Positions 18,737-27,177 of a stretch of DNA of 64,000 bases are shown here, piece after piece (the stretch's first letter is position 1; every line of letters begins with the position of its first letter). The notes beneath the pieces were generated by a model. The model was given only the letters and a program-made list of their open reading frames with translations, searched no databases and was not told where the DNA came from. Made by a program: the position numbers and the translations under genes. Source of the stretch: Haloferax mediterranei ATCC 33500 (GTDB lineage: Archaea; Halobacteriota; Halobacteria; Halobacteriales; Haloferacaceae); the NCBI RefSeq assembly GCF_000306765.2, contig NC_017941.2:806001-870000 (forward strand). The letters run 5' to 3'.

Positions 18737-18840
18737 CCTCACATCAGCAGCAATCTCACGCCAGCCGAATCACCACATCAGCGGCAATCTCGCACCAGCC
18801 GAATCACCACACCAAGGGTAACCTCACTCCAGCAGAAGCA
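18737..18840. repeat. 33-34-bp imperfect tandem repeats at the lanM 3' end
   Basis: About three imperfect units containing CACATCAGC(A/G)GCAATCTC and CCAGCCGAATCAC. They span the lanM stop codon at 18824-18826 and the gap to the next gene. A degenerate extra unit (CCCGCGGAGCTTCACCCAGC) precedes them at 18711-18730. On the plus strand they read as His/Ser/Gln-rich sequence, but no start or coding context supports a gene. Confidence 0.7.
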
Positions 18841-21800
18841 CACAGGGAAGTTCGTCAGGGTTGGCGAACCGGAGCAGGCTGTACGCCACTCCGCTTCCCC
18901 CATTGAAGAACGTCGAGTTCGGAAGCTGTCGGCTGTGACCGGGCATGCACAACGCCCCCGACTGTTCCTGTCGTGCGACACAGCGGTCGACCAGCGCACG
19001 CGCGTCAGTCTCGTCTCGCCCGGTTCGGCGCGCCGATTCGAGTAGCGCCGTCGCCTGCCCGAGTGTGCCACAGCAAAGCTGGTCGTACTGGTTCCTGTCG
19101 GCCGAAGCGGTCGCCGACAGCAGTTGGTTTGCCTCGGTGAGAAGCGCCTCGTCGTCGAGAACGCTGCCGATGCCAAGTCGCGCGAGTGCACATCCCGTCC
19201 GTCCCTCGCACCACCGGTCCAGATACTGGGGGTCCCCGGCGTCTGTCGGAATCGGGTAGTTCGATTGCTCTGGGTCGTACAACGTAGACTCGTACGCGAG
19301 GGCCTCGCGGGCCGCCGTCTCGTATCGGTCGTCGTCGACGACTGCACCGAGTCGGGCGAGCGCATACGCGATACCGCTCTGGCCGTGTGCCATTCCTGGC
19401 AGTGGCTTTCCAGTGCCAGTCGTCCAGACGTGGTGTCCATCGACCGAGACTCGGTTGTCGAGCAGTCGCTTTCCACAATCGAGCGCCCGGTCGAGAACCG
19501 TCGACCCGCCGTATCGCTCGTAGTGTGCGAGCAGTCCGAGCAGTACTCCGGCGGTCCCATCGATAACGTCGAATGTCTCGTCTGCCGCGAGTTGCTCTGT
19601 CGTCACAGCACGAGCGTGGGCCGCAGCACGCTCTCGATACACTGGTCGGTCCAGAAGGTCGGCGGCAACAGAGAGGCTGTACACGAGCGACCCGGTGCCG
19701 GTGATACCACCGAACTCGGTTTCTGACACCCCCCGGTCGCTGGCAACTGCATCGAGACAGTCGACTGCGAGTTCCTCGAAACGGCTGTGGCCTGTTTGGT
19801 CGTACAGTGCCGCTGCGGCAATCCCGATGCCACCTCGCCCGGCGTAAAGCGTGTTGTCTGCTGGTGAGAGCCCAAGCTGTGGCAACTCCGCACCGATATA
19901 CGAGACCCACTGGCGACCAGCCTCTGTCTCGATTGCTGCGTTGAGTACCATGTCACCGTGTTTGACTGCTTCGCGCTGGAGTCGGTCGTCAGTCACTGGT
20001 TCGGGCGACGCCGGTGCCCCTCGGTCCGGAATCGACGCATCGAGACACCGGCGGAGAAGCTCGGTTTGTCGTTGCCGGTCGGCTGCGTCCATCGCGTCGA
20101 GTCGCTGGAGACACCGTTCGTACCCGGACGTATCCACCGAAACACCAGTCTCGGTCCCATCGTGCGATACCATCGTCTGGTCTGGTTGGGCAGTGAACCG
20201 CGGTACGTCCCGACGAAGGAGCGACCGTCGTTCAGCTTCGAACAGCCCCCAGAACCGGTCGGATTCGATTCGGCCGTCGAAAAACGGCGCTGCGAGCCGT
20301 TCGAGTTCGACGGAGAGTCGGGCACCATCTCGAAGCGGGTCTCGTGCTCGGCTCAGTCGCAGAATCGAACTGTACGTCGCCGTCGGGCGATACACCAGTC
20401 GGTTTTCGATTCTCTCGACAAGCTCCGAAGTGAGGATATCGGTACGGAACTGGCCGTCCTCGTGCAGGCTGCAAACCGTCTCGTGGGTTCGCTGAAAGCC
20501 GCCGACGATGGCGTCGAGGTATCGTTCAGGTGGTCGGTCGACACCGTCCACGCTGGGCGTGTTTGTTCTTCGGTCGACCGTCGGCGACTCTCCCTCGACG
20601 GTCATCACGTCTGTGTTGGCCGCCTTGATGACGGGTTTCGATACCTCCGAGACCGCTTTCGTCTCGCTGTTCCGCCCGAGACCAGCGGCTAAAAACGGTG
20701 ACGACCCGTCGTCGTCGCTGTCGACCACCTTCCACGGCAACAGTGCGGTTCGGAGAACAGTATCCGACGTCGCGGCGGCTATCGCTGTCGTGGACGAGGA
20801 GTCGGTAGGAGAGACGGGTGGGTGGAACAGCGTCTCCGCATCGATAATCGTCGGCTGTTCGCCACGGACGATGAGATTCTCGTACTGACAATCGGGGAGG
20901 TCGAGCACGTACGCTACACACAGGAGGACCCCCGCCCGCTCGTAGTACCGTTCGACTGCGGCCGTATCGGTTGGTTCGTCGTACTCGATAGGCTCCATCC
21001 AACCGTAGCCCTCGCGAGACAGATACTCCGGTGTACTGAACGACGGTGTTTCCAGATAGTCATCTAGCCGTTCGAGTACTTCGTACAGTGAGACACCGGC
21101 GTCTATCGGTCTCGGCTTGTAGATGACTGACCCGGATTCGAACGAGACGCGAACCGGAACCTGCCCACCTGCATGTGTATCGTCGGCGAGCGGGACAAAT
21201 TCGGTGACCGCACCGTCGACTCCGAACCGTGCTTCGAGTGCAGACCGGTCGGCCTGTAATCGGTGTTGAACCAGCGTAACCGTCGTCACCCACTGGGTGA
21301 CTAGCTGGGTGAAGTATCTGGCGAGCACCGGATATTCGAGACAGAACTTCCGAATCCCGCCGTCGAACATCGCATCGATAAACTGGTCATAGTACGTCGT
21401 CCCCGGATTCGAGACGGTGGCCGGGTCGGCTGCCGCGAGGTCCGGGTCGTGGTACTCGACGAACGACTTGAACTCGACGTACAGCGCTCGGACGGACACT
21501 CGACTGAGTCGAGCGATGAGCCACTCGCCGAGTTGCTGGGCAACGGGCTGTGACCGGGTGTCGGCGTCGAGTTGTTCCAGCCCGTAATCTGCGAATGCGA
21601 CCAATAGGTCACTGAACGGAACTCCCTTGGGGGCGGAGAGTCGCGCTTCATCGCAGGACCGGTACTCGGAAACGTGGGCGAGAAGTGAGTCGAGTCGGTC
21701 AATCCAGTCGGGTAACGGTTCAGTTGCTGGCCAGTGTGTTGCCGTAAGCTGGTATCGAACCTCCGACTCAGTGAGGTCGTCGTACGCGAGTCGTTCGTGG

Positions 21801-21967
21801 AACGCTTCGGCGTCCGAAAACAGTTCGCGCCACTTGTCGAGCAGGTCGTCAGGGGCGATTGGTGGGTCGTCCCCGTGGTCGTTCGGTGGCCCCTCTAGTC
21901 GTTCGTGTAACGTGCGTGCCTGTCCTGCAATCGCTCGTTTTTCTCGTGCTGCAAGCTGCTGTGTCAT
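18824..21967 (-). CDS. lanM: Class II lanthipeptide synthetase LanM
   Basis: A 1047-residue bifunctional enzyme that phosphorylates and dehydrates Ser/Thr in a precursor peptide and then adds Cys thiols to form (methyl)lanthionine rings. The N-terminal dehydratase (about 140-640) shows SVIYKPRP (K284), DCQYENL (359-365), IIDAETLFHP (D376) and VYRPTATYSSIL. The C-terminal LanC-like cyclase (about 690-1047) has GTAGVLLGLL, MAHGQSGIAYAL, WCEGRTG (C920) and LCCGTLGQ (C965, C966). Three Cys zinc ligands replace the usual Cys-Cys-His, as in the ProcM-type CCG subgroup. The expected His of the DxHxxN motif is Gln361. No LanT transporter or protease is adjacent. Confidence 0.95.
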   Translation of the reverse strand: MTQQLAAREKRAIAGQARTLHERLEGPPNDHGDDPPIAPDDLLDKWRELFSDAEAFHERLAYDDLTESEVRYQLTATHWPATEPLPDWIDRLDSLLAHVSEYRSCDEARLSAPKGVPFSDLLVAFADYGLEQLDADTRSQPVAQQLGEWLIARLSRVSVRALYVEFKSFVEYHDPDLAAADPATVSNPGTTYYDQFIDAMFDGGIRKFCLEYPVLARYFTQLVTQWVTTVTLVQHRLQADRSALEARFGVDGAVTEFVPLADDTHAGGQVPVRVSFESGSVIYKPRPIDAGVSLYEVLERLDDYLETPSFSTPEYLSREGYGWMEPIEYDEPTDTAAVERYYERAGVLLCVAYVLDLPDCQYENLIVRGEQPTIIDAETLFHPPVSPTDSSSTTAIAAATSDTVLRTALLPWKVVDSDDDGSSPFLAAGLGRNSETKAVSEVSKPVIKAANTDVMTVEGESPTVDRRTNTPSVDGVDRPPERYLDAIVGGFQRTHETVCSLHEDGQFRTDILTSELVERIENRLVYRPTATYSSILRLSRARDPLRDGARLSVELERLAAPFFDGRIESDRFWGLFEAERRSLLRRDVPRFTAQPDQTMVSHDGTETGVSVDTSGYERCLQRLDAMDAADRQRQTELLRRCLDASIPDRGAPASPEPVTDDRLQREAVKHGDMVLNAAIETEAGRQWVSYIGAELPQLGLSPADNTLYAGRGGIGIAAAALYDQTGHSRFEELAVDCLDAVASDRGVSETEFGGITGTGSLVYSLSVAADLLDRPVYRERAAAHARAVTTEQLAADETFDVIDGTAGVLLGLLAHYERYGGSTVLDRALDCGKRLLDNRVSVDGHHVWTTGTGKPLPGMAHGQSGIAYALARLGAVVDDDRYETAAREALAYESTLYDPEQSNYPIPTDAGDPQYLDRWCEGRTGCALARLGIGSVLDDEALLTEANQLLSATASADRNQYDQLCCGTLGQATALLESARRTGRDETDARALVDRCVARQEQSGALCMPGHSRQLPNSTFFNGGSGVAYSLLRFANPDELPCVLLLE

Positions 21968-22284
21968 TGGGAGAGACCGCCGTGAGTCTGAGTCGAGAAC
22001 CGTTCGTTCATCGTTTCGTCACTGGTTGCTGTCACTTGCACTGGCGAGATACCACAGCCCGATTCAGGGGGTCGACGGCTTCGAGACCACCTTTCACCGA
22101 GCGCCTCTATGGAGACAGACACTGACATGCACGCTTCGTTCCACCGAGAAAACTAAACTATTACTACACAAATATACATTCGTGCAGTACTATTTTACAC
22201 CAGTGATTAAAAGGAAATGATTGGGATGTGGGTTGTTTCAGGCCCTTTAATGCGCCAAACGTCGTTTTATCGGTGAATTCGTCC

Positions 22285-22320
22285 GCCATCTCAAAGATGA
22301 GTGATTCGCTTTGAGACGGC
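22285..22320. repeat. 12-bp inverted repeat upstream of lanA
   Basis: GCCATCTCAAAG (22285-22296) pairs with CTTTGAGACGGC (22309-22320) with one mismatch around a 12-nt loop. It lies in the 443-bp divergent gap between lanM and the precursor gene, about 90 bp before the lanA start. It may be a hairpin terminator, an operator or a remnant insertion-element end. A second, weaker pair AGTGAG/CTCACT (22386-22391 with 22402-22407) sits immediately before the lanA ATG and could mask initiation. Confidence 0.55.
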
Positions 22321-22410
22321 TGCTAAATGGCAGTCAGAAACTCATTCACTCAATATTGAATTTTCATTACAGCCACAAATCATAAGTGAGTGGGTGGTAT
22401 TCTCACTCAT

Positions 22411-22560
22411 ATGTCGGTAGTACTCGACATCGAATCCGGTGACAAAGCAACGTACGACCAGCAGTTTGACGACAACCACACTGTGAACGACCAGCGGGTC
22501 AGTACCTGTACGTATGGTGGGGGTATGGAGAAGAAGGCCTGCCATACCTGCGATTTCTAA
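22411..22560 (+). CDS. lanA: Putative lanthipeptide precursor peptide LanA
   Basis: A 49-codon gene, too short for usual ORF cut-offs. Residues 1-30 form an acidic leader (it includes LDIESGDKATYDQQFDDNHT). The C-terminal 19 residues, STCTYGGGMEKKACHTCDF, contain all three Cys (33, 44, 47) with Ser/Thr at 31, 32, 34 and 46, the composition needed for up to three (Me)Lan rings. No Gly-Gly cleavage site precedes the core. It is divergent from lanM, 443 bp away. The role is inferred from composition and neighbourhood; a small zinc-binding protein is the main alternative. Confidence 0.72.
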   Translation: MSVVLDIESGDKATYDQQFDDNHTVNDQRVSTCTYGGGMEKKACHTCDF

Positions 22561-22570
22561 GTCCGTCCCG

Positions 22571-22588
22571 TTCTGAGACGCTTTTTTG
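22571..22588 (+). terminator. Possible T-run terminator after lanA
   Basis: Eleven bases after the lanA stop the sequence reads TTCTGAGACGCTTTTTTGG. A run of six T (22582-22587) on the coding strand fits the archaeal oligo-T type of terminator; no strong hairpin is needed. The remaining gap to acs (22589-22808) holds no gene; a TATA-like GGTTTATCATGG near 22771-22782 probably serves acs. Confidence 0.4.
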
Positions 22589-22808
22589 GTGAACTACTGG
22601 GCAATAGTGCCCCGTGAGGAGAGTGTGTCCGTGAAGTGTCGTGTGTACCACTCATCTCGTGATAGTTCTGTAGAGAAGTACTGGACAGTATGAGTGTCTC
22701 CGTACCGCCGACAGCCAGTTTTCACACCGAAATAAATGCTGACATTCAGACAAGTTGTTGGAGTTCGCATAGGTTTATCATGGAGAATTAGTGTAGTTCA
22801 TACGTACT

Positions 22809-24797
22809 ATGGCAGATGGTGACAGTGAACTTGAGGCACGGTTGGTGGAGCAAGCGGAGTTCGAACCCACTGCGGAGTTCGTCGAACAGGCGAACGTGTC
22901 GGACCCCTCGATTTACGAGGAGTTCGAGGAGAACTGGCCCGAGTGTTGGGAACGGGCCGCCGAGATGCTGGATTGGGATGACGACTACGACGAGGTACTT
23001 GATGACTCGAATCCACCGTTCTACAAGTGGTTTACCGGTGGAAAGCTGAACGTCTCGTACAACTGTGTCGACCGACACGTCGAAAATGGCGAGAAAAACC
23101 GGGTTGCAATCAAGTGGGAGGGGGAACACGGCGACACGCGGACCTACACGTATCAGGACCTCTATCGCGAGGTAAACGAGTTCGCGGCCGCACTCCGGGA
23201 CCTCGGCGTCGAGGAAGACGACGTGGTGACTCTCTATATGCCGATGGTTCCCGAGCTACCGATTGCGATGCTCGCGTGTGCTCGTATCGGCGCACCGCAC
23301 TCGGTGGTATTCGGTGGGTTCTCTGCCGAGGCGCTCGCGACGCGGATGAACTCCGCTGACTCCCGGTATCTCGTCACTTGTGACGGCTACTACCGCCGCG
23401 GCGACGCACTCGACCACCTCGACAAGGCGAACGAGGGTCTCGATGGCGTCGACCACGGCGTCGATGCAACAGTGGTTGTCGACCGACTGGGAGACGATGG
23501 GTTCGGACACGACCTGAAGGCAAACCAGCACGACTGGGACGACCTGATGAGCGAACACGCTGGCGAGCGTATCGACCCCGTCGAGCGCGACGCCGAAGAC
23601 ATGCTCTTCTTGATGTACACCTCGGGCACGACCGGTCAGCCCAAAGGCGTCAAACACACCACCGGCGGCTATCTCGCCTATGCGGCGTGGACCTCACACG
23701 CCGTCTTAGACATTAAAAAGGAAGACACCTACTGGTGCTCTGCGGACATCGGCTGGATTACCGGCCACTCCTACATCGTCTATGGACCGCTGGCCCTCGG
23801 AACGACGACTGTCATGTACGAGGGTACCCCGGACTTCCCCAACCGCGACCGTCTGTGGGACATCGTCGAAAAGTACTCGGTCGACATTTTCTACACCGCG
23901 CCGACGGCGATTCGTGCCTTCATGAAGTGGGGAAGTAGGTTCCCAGAACAACACGACCTGTCGAGTCTCCGCCTCTTGGGGACAGTGGGTGAACCCATCA
24001 ACCCGCGTGCGTGGAAGTGGTACTACAAGCACATCGGCAACGAGGAGTGCCCTGTCGTCGACACGTGGTGGCAGACTGAGACGGGCGGGATGATGATTAC
24101 GACCCTCCCGGGAATCAAGAAGATGAAACCGGGGTCAGCCGGGCCGCCGCTGCCGGGTATCGACGCGAAAGTCGTCGATACGAGTGGGGAGCAGGTCGAT
24201 GCTGGCCGAGCGGGCTACCTCACGGTCGACAAGCCGTGGCCGGGCATGCTCCGGACGCTCTACAAGAACGACGAGCGATTCGTCCAGGAGTACTGGCGGG
24301 AGTACTCTGATACCGACAGCAACGACCCAGCCGACTGGGTGTACTTCCCAGAGGACGGAGCGAAAATCGACCAGGACGAGTACATCACCATCCTTGGCCG
24401 CGTCGACGACGTAATCAACGTCTCCGGACACCGTCTCGGGACGATGGAAATCGAGTCCGCCATCGTCGGTGTCGAAGGCGTCGCCGAAGCGGCGGTCGTC
24501 GGCGGCGACCACGAGGTAAAAGGCGAGGCCGTCTACGCCTACGTCATCACAGAAGAGTCACAGACGGAAGACGACGAGATGCGCGAACGCATCATCACGG
24601 GCGTCGAAGACGCAATTGGCCCAATCGCCCGCCCCGAACAGGTCGTGTTCACGCCCGAACTGCCGAAGACGCGGTCTGGGAAGATTATGCGTCGACTCCT
24701 CGAAGAGATTGCGAACGGAGAAGAACTCGGTGATACAACGACGCTTCGGAACCCCGAAATCGTCGAATCGATTCAGCAACAGGTCGACACCGAGTAG
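22809..24797 (+). CDS. acs: Acetyl-CoA synthetase (AMP-forming)
   Basis: A 662-residue adenylate-forming enzyme activating acetate to acetyl-CoA. The P-loop-like YTSGTTGQPKGVKHTTGGYL, the WCSADIGWITGHSYIVYGPL stretch, the WWQTETGG motif and the C-terminal catalytic Lys in KTRSGKIMRRLL are present, with the hinge region GRVDDVINVSGHRLGT. Length matches bacterial Acs. The start ATG at 22809 follows a TATA-like element at about -35. Adjacent genes do not form an obvious operon. Confidence 0.96.
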   Translation: MADGDSELEARLVEQAEFEPTAEFVEQANVSDPSIYEEFEENWPECWERAAEMLDWDDDYDEVLDDSNPPFYKWFTGGKLNVSYNCVDRHVENGEKNRVAIKWEGEHGDTRTYTYQDLYREVNEFAAALRDLGVEEDDVVTLYMPMVPELPIAMLACARIGAPHSVVFGGFSAEALATRMNSADSRYLVTCDGYYRRGDALDHLDKANEGLDGVDHGVDATVVVDRLGDDGFGHDLKANQHDWDDLMSEHAGERIDPVERDAEDMLFLMYTSGTTGQPKGVKHTTGGYLAYAAWTSHAVLDIKKEDTYWCSADIGWITGHSYIVYGPLALGTTTVMYEGTPDFPNRDRLWDIVEKYSVDIFYTAPTAIRAFMKWGSRFPEQHDLSSLRLLGTVGEPINPRAWKWYYKHIGNEECPVVDTWWQTETGGMMITTLPGIKKMKPGSAGPPLPGIDAKVVDTSGEQVDAGRAGYLTVDKPWPGMLRTLYKNDERFVQEYWREYSDTDSNDPADWVYFPEDGAKIDQDEYITILGRVDDVINVSGHRLGTMEIESAIVGVEGVAEAAVVGGDHEVKGEAVYAYVITEESQTEDDEMRERIITGVEDAIGPIARPEQVVFTPELPKTRSGKIMRRLLEEIANGEELGDTTTLRNPEIVESIQQQVDTE

Positions 24798-24809
24798 CCA
24801 CCTGCAGCC

Positions 24810-25055
24810 TCACCGTTCGTTTTCTTCTAACCATGCAGCGAGCGACCGCTCGTCGCGGAAATACATCCGCTCGCGAACGCCGTCGCGTTCGAGGACGACG
24901 AGCAAGTGTTTCTCTGAGAGACGAATGTCTTCACCGCTGTACGCACAGGGTTCGATTCGTTCGTCCCCGGGTCGCCACAGTCGGTGCGGAACGACGCGGA
25001 CGATGGTGTCTTCCCGACCTGTCGGTGACTGGCCGGTGTAATCCGAAAGGGCCAT
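24810..25055 (-). CDS. Small conserved haloarchaeal protein, unknown
   Basis: An 81-residue soluble protein with a central VVPHRLWRPGDERIEP and a C-terminal RMYFRDERSLAAWLEENER, which looks like a compact alpha/beta fold with an acidic tail. No Cys cluster or membrane segment. Convergent with acs, 12 bp from its stop. I cannot name the family; the regular codon use and good start suggest a real gene. Confidence 0.65.
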   Translation of the reverse strand: MALSDYTGQSPTGREDTIVRVVPHRLWRPGDERIEPCAYSGEDIRLSEKHLLVVLERDGVRERMYFRDERSLAAWLEENER

Positions 25056-25459
25056 ACGTAGTTTACGCGCTCCGCGAATAAGTTATTTTCTTGTGTAGAC
25101 TAAGTAGTAATATAATCTATATCGGGTGATTTTGAGGTATTCAGAGGTGTATTGTCCAGTAGCATGGCACTTATTGACAGATGAAGCGTTCTCCGCTAGA
25201 CTCGACGACTACTACCACATGGGTGGCCTCGCCATCGTTGATGAGATAGTTTCACTCGTAGTACGAACTGCGCGAACGCGAGTGTAGAGACGAAGAACAA
25301 ATGGTCGAAAAAGGTGAATTCGTGCGGGCGGCTTCGAACCGAGGACATCGAATGCGGACACGAGGGTTGTTTGCCGCCACGCGGTTAGTGTGAGATTTTA
25401 CCCACAGTCACGGACACAAGTTGGTGGCTATAGTTGTGCAACTCCCGAGAGTCGAACTA
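25056..25459. other. Gene-free interval
   Basis: A 404-bp stretch between two minus-strand genes. The first third is AT-rich (25080-25140) and suits a promoter for the gene at 24810-25055. I see no tRNA, repeat or credible ORF in it. Confidence 0.5.
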
Positions 25460-26035
25460 TCACCGCGAGGTCTCGTTGTTGCAGGAACACGAAAGCCCGA
25501 GCGAACTGGGGTCGTTGTTGAACCTGTCGAGCGTATCTTTCAGGGGTTCACCGTCTACTCCGCCAGCCATCCATTTCTTCTGTTTTTCTTCCTCTGCCCA
25601 GTTGGAATCGTCGAGCCAGTCTCCCGCCTTATTCTTCACCATCTCGATAGTGTGGCCCTCGAAGGGACCGCTCTTCAGTTTCCTGTCTGTACACGTCGGG
25701 TCGTCGACGGGACGGTTTCTGAGGTTCAGAATGCTGGCGAGGTAGTGCTTTCCCATGATGTTCGCCTTGTCACCCTTCGTTGGAGAGACGAGGAAGTCAC
25801 GCCACCCGGAGTGAGTCATCGTGACTCCTCTGATAGTGAGGGGGTCGTCGAGTTCTAGGGGCTCCCACGCGTCCGGGTGGTTCGCCCAGAAACCGGGTGT
25901 TCTGGGACATTTCGTCGCTGCTGCGCTACCAGCGAATGCGGGGACGCCGATACCAACACCCAGCGCCGACATTGTGCCGAGTCTCAGGACGGACCGGCGT
26001 GTGGGAGTCCAGTGGTCTGTCGTTTCTTTGGTCAT
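25460..26035 (-). CDS. Tat-exported protein with CPRTPGFWANHP motif
   Basis: A 191-residue secreted protein with a twin-arginine signal (PTRRSVLRLGTMSALGVG) ending near AGSAAATKC. The mature part opens with KCPRTPGFWANHPDAW, a Cys-containing motif shared by many surface or secreted proteins of bacteria and haloarchaea, and ends with a CSCNN cluster, so one or two disulphides or a metal site are likely. No enzyme motif is apparent. It stands alone with AT-rich flanks on both sides. Confidence 0.78.
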   Translation of the reverse strand: MTKETTDHWTPTRRSVLRLGTMSALGVGIGVPAFAGSAAATKCPRTPGFWANHPDAWEPLELDDPLTIRGVTMTHSGWRDFLVSPTKGDKANIMGKHYLASILNLRNRPVDDPTCTDRKLKSGPFEGHTIEMVKNKAGDWLDDSNWAEEEKQKKWMAGGVDGEPLKDTLDRFNNDPSSLGLSCSCNNETSR

Positions 26036-26499
26036 ACGTATCAGCCACGAGCGTGGCGACCGGTTATTTGCCCTTAACGGTGATAGTTATAATTCGAACA
26101 GTCATCATTGTGTGAAATTAATCGGAGGTCAGTTCACTGTGATACTGGTTAAATTGGCACAATTCGGGAATAAATATCTATAGTCTGGTAGATATACGTG
26201 CCTGTAACTCTATCATTATAACGAGATTTCACACTCGTTGAATCGAAACACACTGGGGGACGTTCTCACGAGAAATACCAGAAATCCTGTTGTTTAACCG
26301 GCTGAAAGGACCGATTACCCGTCAATTCTGACCGTCGAGTGGCTTTCCATTGGTACGTGATTATCCCTAGAGCACGTCGTCTACTGCGTTTTTGTTTCGT
26401 ATTTCTGCTGCCTATGAATGTCAAATACAACAGAATATATTGTTAATAAACACCATTGGAGTATTTTCTCAATGTTCAACGCCTACATAGGCGCTCGCG
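26036..26499. other. AT-rich gene-free interval
   Basis: About 460 bp with low GC and no credible ORF. It separates the Tat protein from a gene fragment and probably carries the promoter of the former. The abrupt change to GC-rich coding sequence near 26490 marks the start of the fragment described next. Confidence 0.5.
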
Positions 26500-26722
26500 C
26501 CGGTCGTGGAAGAAGCCTACGGCGAGGACCTGAAGTTCTACCAACTCTACACCGACTACAGTTGGGGACGGACCCAGCAGGCGTCGATGAAGCAGTTCAT
26601 GACGGACGTTGCGCGATGGGAGCAGGTCAAGCCCGTCGCAACACCACACGGGACCACGAACTACTCGACGTATCTCTCGGAAGCGCAGAACTCCGGTGTG
26701 GACGTTCTCATTCTGAACCTCT
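26500..26722 (+). pseudogene. Fragment of an ABC-transporter substrate-binding protein
   Basis: An internal piece of a periplasmic-binding-type protein (branched-chain amino acid/urea class): EEAYGEDLKFYQLYTDYSWG, then ARWEQVKPVATPHGTTNYS and SGVDVLILNL. In the family this region is the central beta-alpha segment in which a tyrosine-glycine-rich strand is followed by GTTNYSTYLS-like sequence. Both ends are missing and the frame runs directly into the 3' end of the convergent universal-stress gene, so this is a remnant. Confidence 0.75.
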
Positions 26723-27112
26723 CGCGGTTCCCGTCACCATAACAGGGCGGTCGGTGTTCAGAATCACTGACTGTGTGACGCTGCCGAAGAGCGCCTTTCC
26801 GGCAGGTGACCGCTTGCGACCGGCGGTGACAATGAGGTCCGCGTCTTCTTCTTCGGCGAAGTCGATGATGACCTCCGCGGGGTCGCCGGATGACTCGTTC
26901 ACATCGTAGTCGATTCCGTGGTCTTCGAGGTATTCACTTGCCTCCCGAACCGAGTGAATCTGTGTCGCGGACGCACCACTGGGGTTATCCGTGAAACTAT
27001 GGACGAGTGTAACTTCTTTTTCGGCGGCGTCACCCGGGAGGTTTGTGACCCCTTGGACGCACGCAAGTGCGTGTTCTACGTCGTCATCGACACCGATTAC
27101 CACGTGATACAT
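26708..27112 (-). CDS. Universal stress protein, UspA family
   Basis: About 134 residues starting MYHVVIGVDDD, with the C-terminal GRKRSPAGKALFGSVTQSVILNTDRPVMVT that contains the ATP-phosphate-binding G-x2-G-x9-G(S/T) pattern in slightly altered form. The ORF extends to 27133 but the ATG at 27112 is the usual family start. A soluble nucleotide-binding protein likely acting in stress responses. Its 3' end abuts the substrate-binding-protein remnant. Confidence 0.85.
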   Translation of the reverse strand: MYHVVIGVDDDVEHALACVQGVTNLPGDAAEKEVTLVHSFTDNPSGASATQIHSVREASEYLEDHGIDYDVNESSGDPAEVIIDFAEEEDADLIVTAGRKRSPAGKALFGSVTQSVILNTDRPVMVTGTARGSE

Positions 27113-27177
27113 ACTCTCACGTCCCGGTGACAAGTCTTAGTTTTTGTGTCGAGGTTCGTACCGGTTTTCGTACCGGT

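Noticed and set aside
21859-22125. 88-codon plus-strand frame as an alternative lanthipeptide gene
   Set aside because: It is mostly antisense to the lanM 5' end, is Arg-rich and has no Cys/Ser/Thr-rich tail typical of a precursor.
25320-25400. Possible tRNA from the GGCTTCGAACCGAGG stretch
   Set aside because: Only a T-loop-like sequence is visible; no cloverleaf could be built around it.
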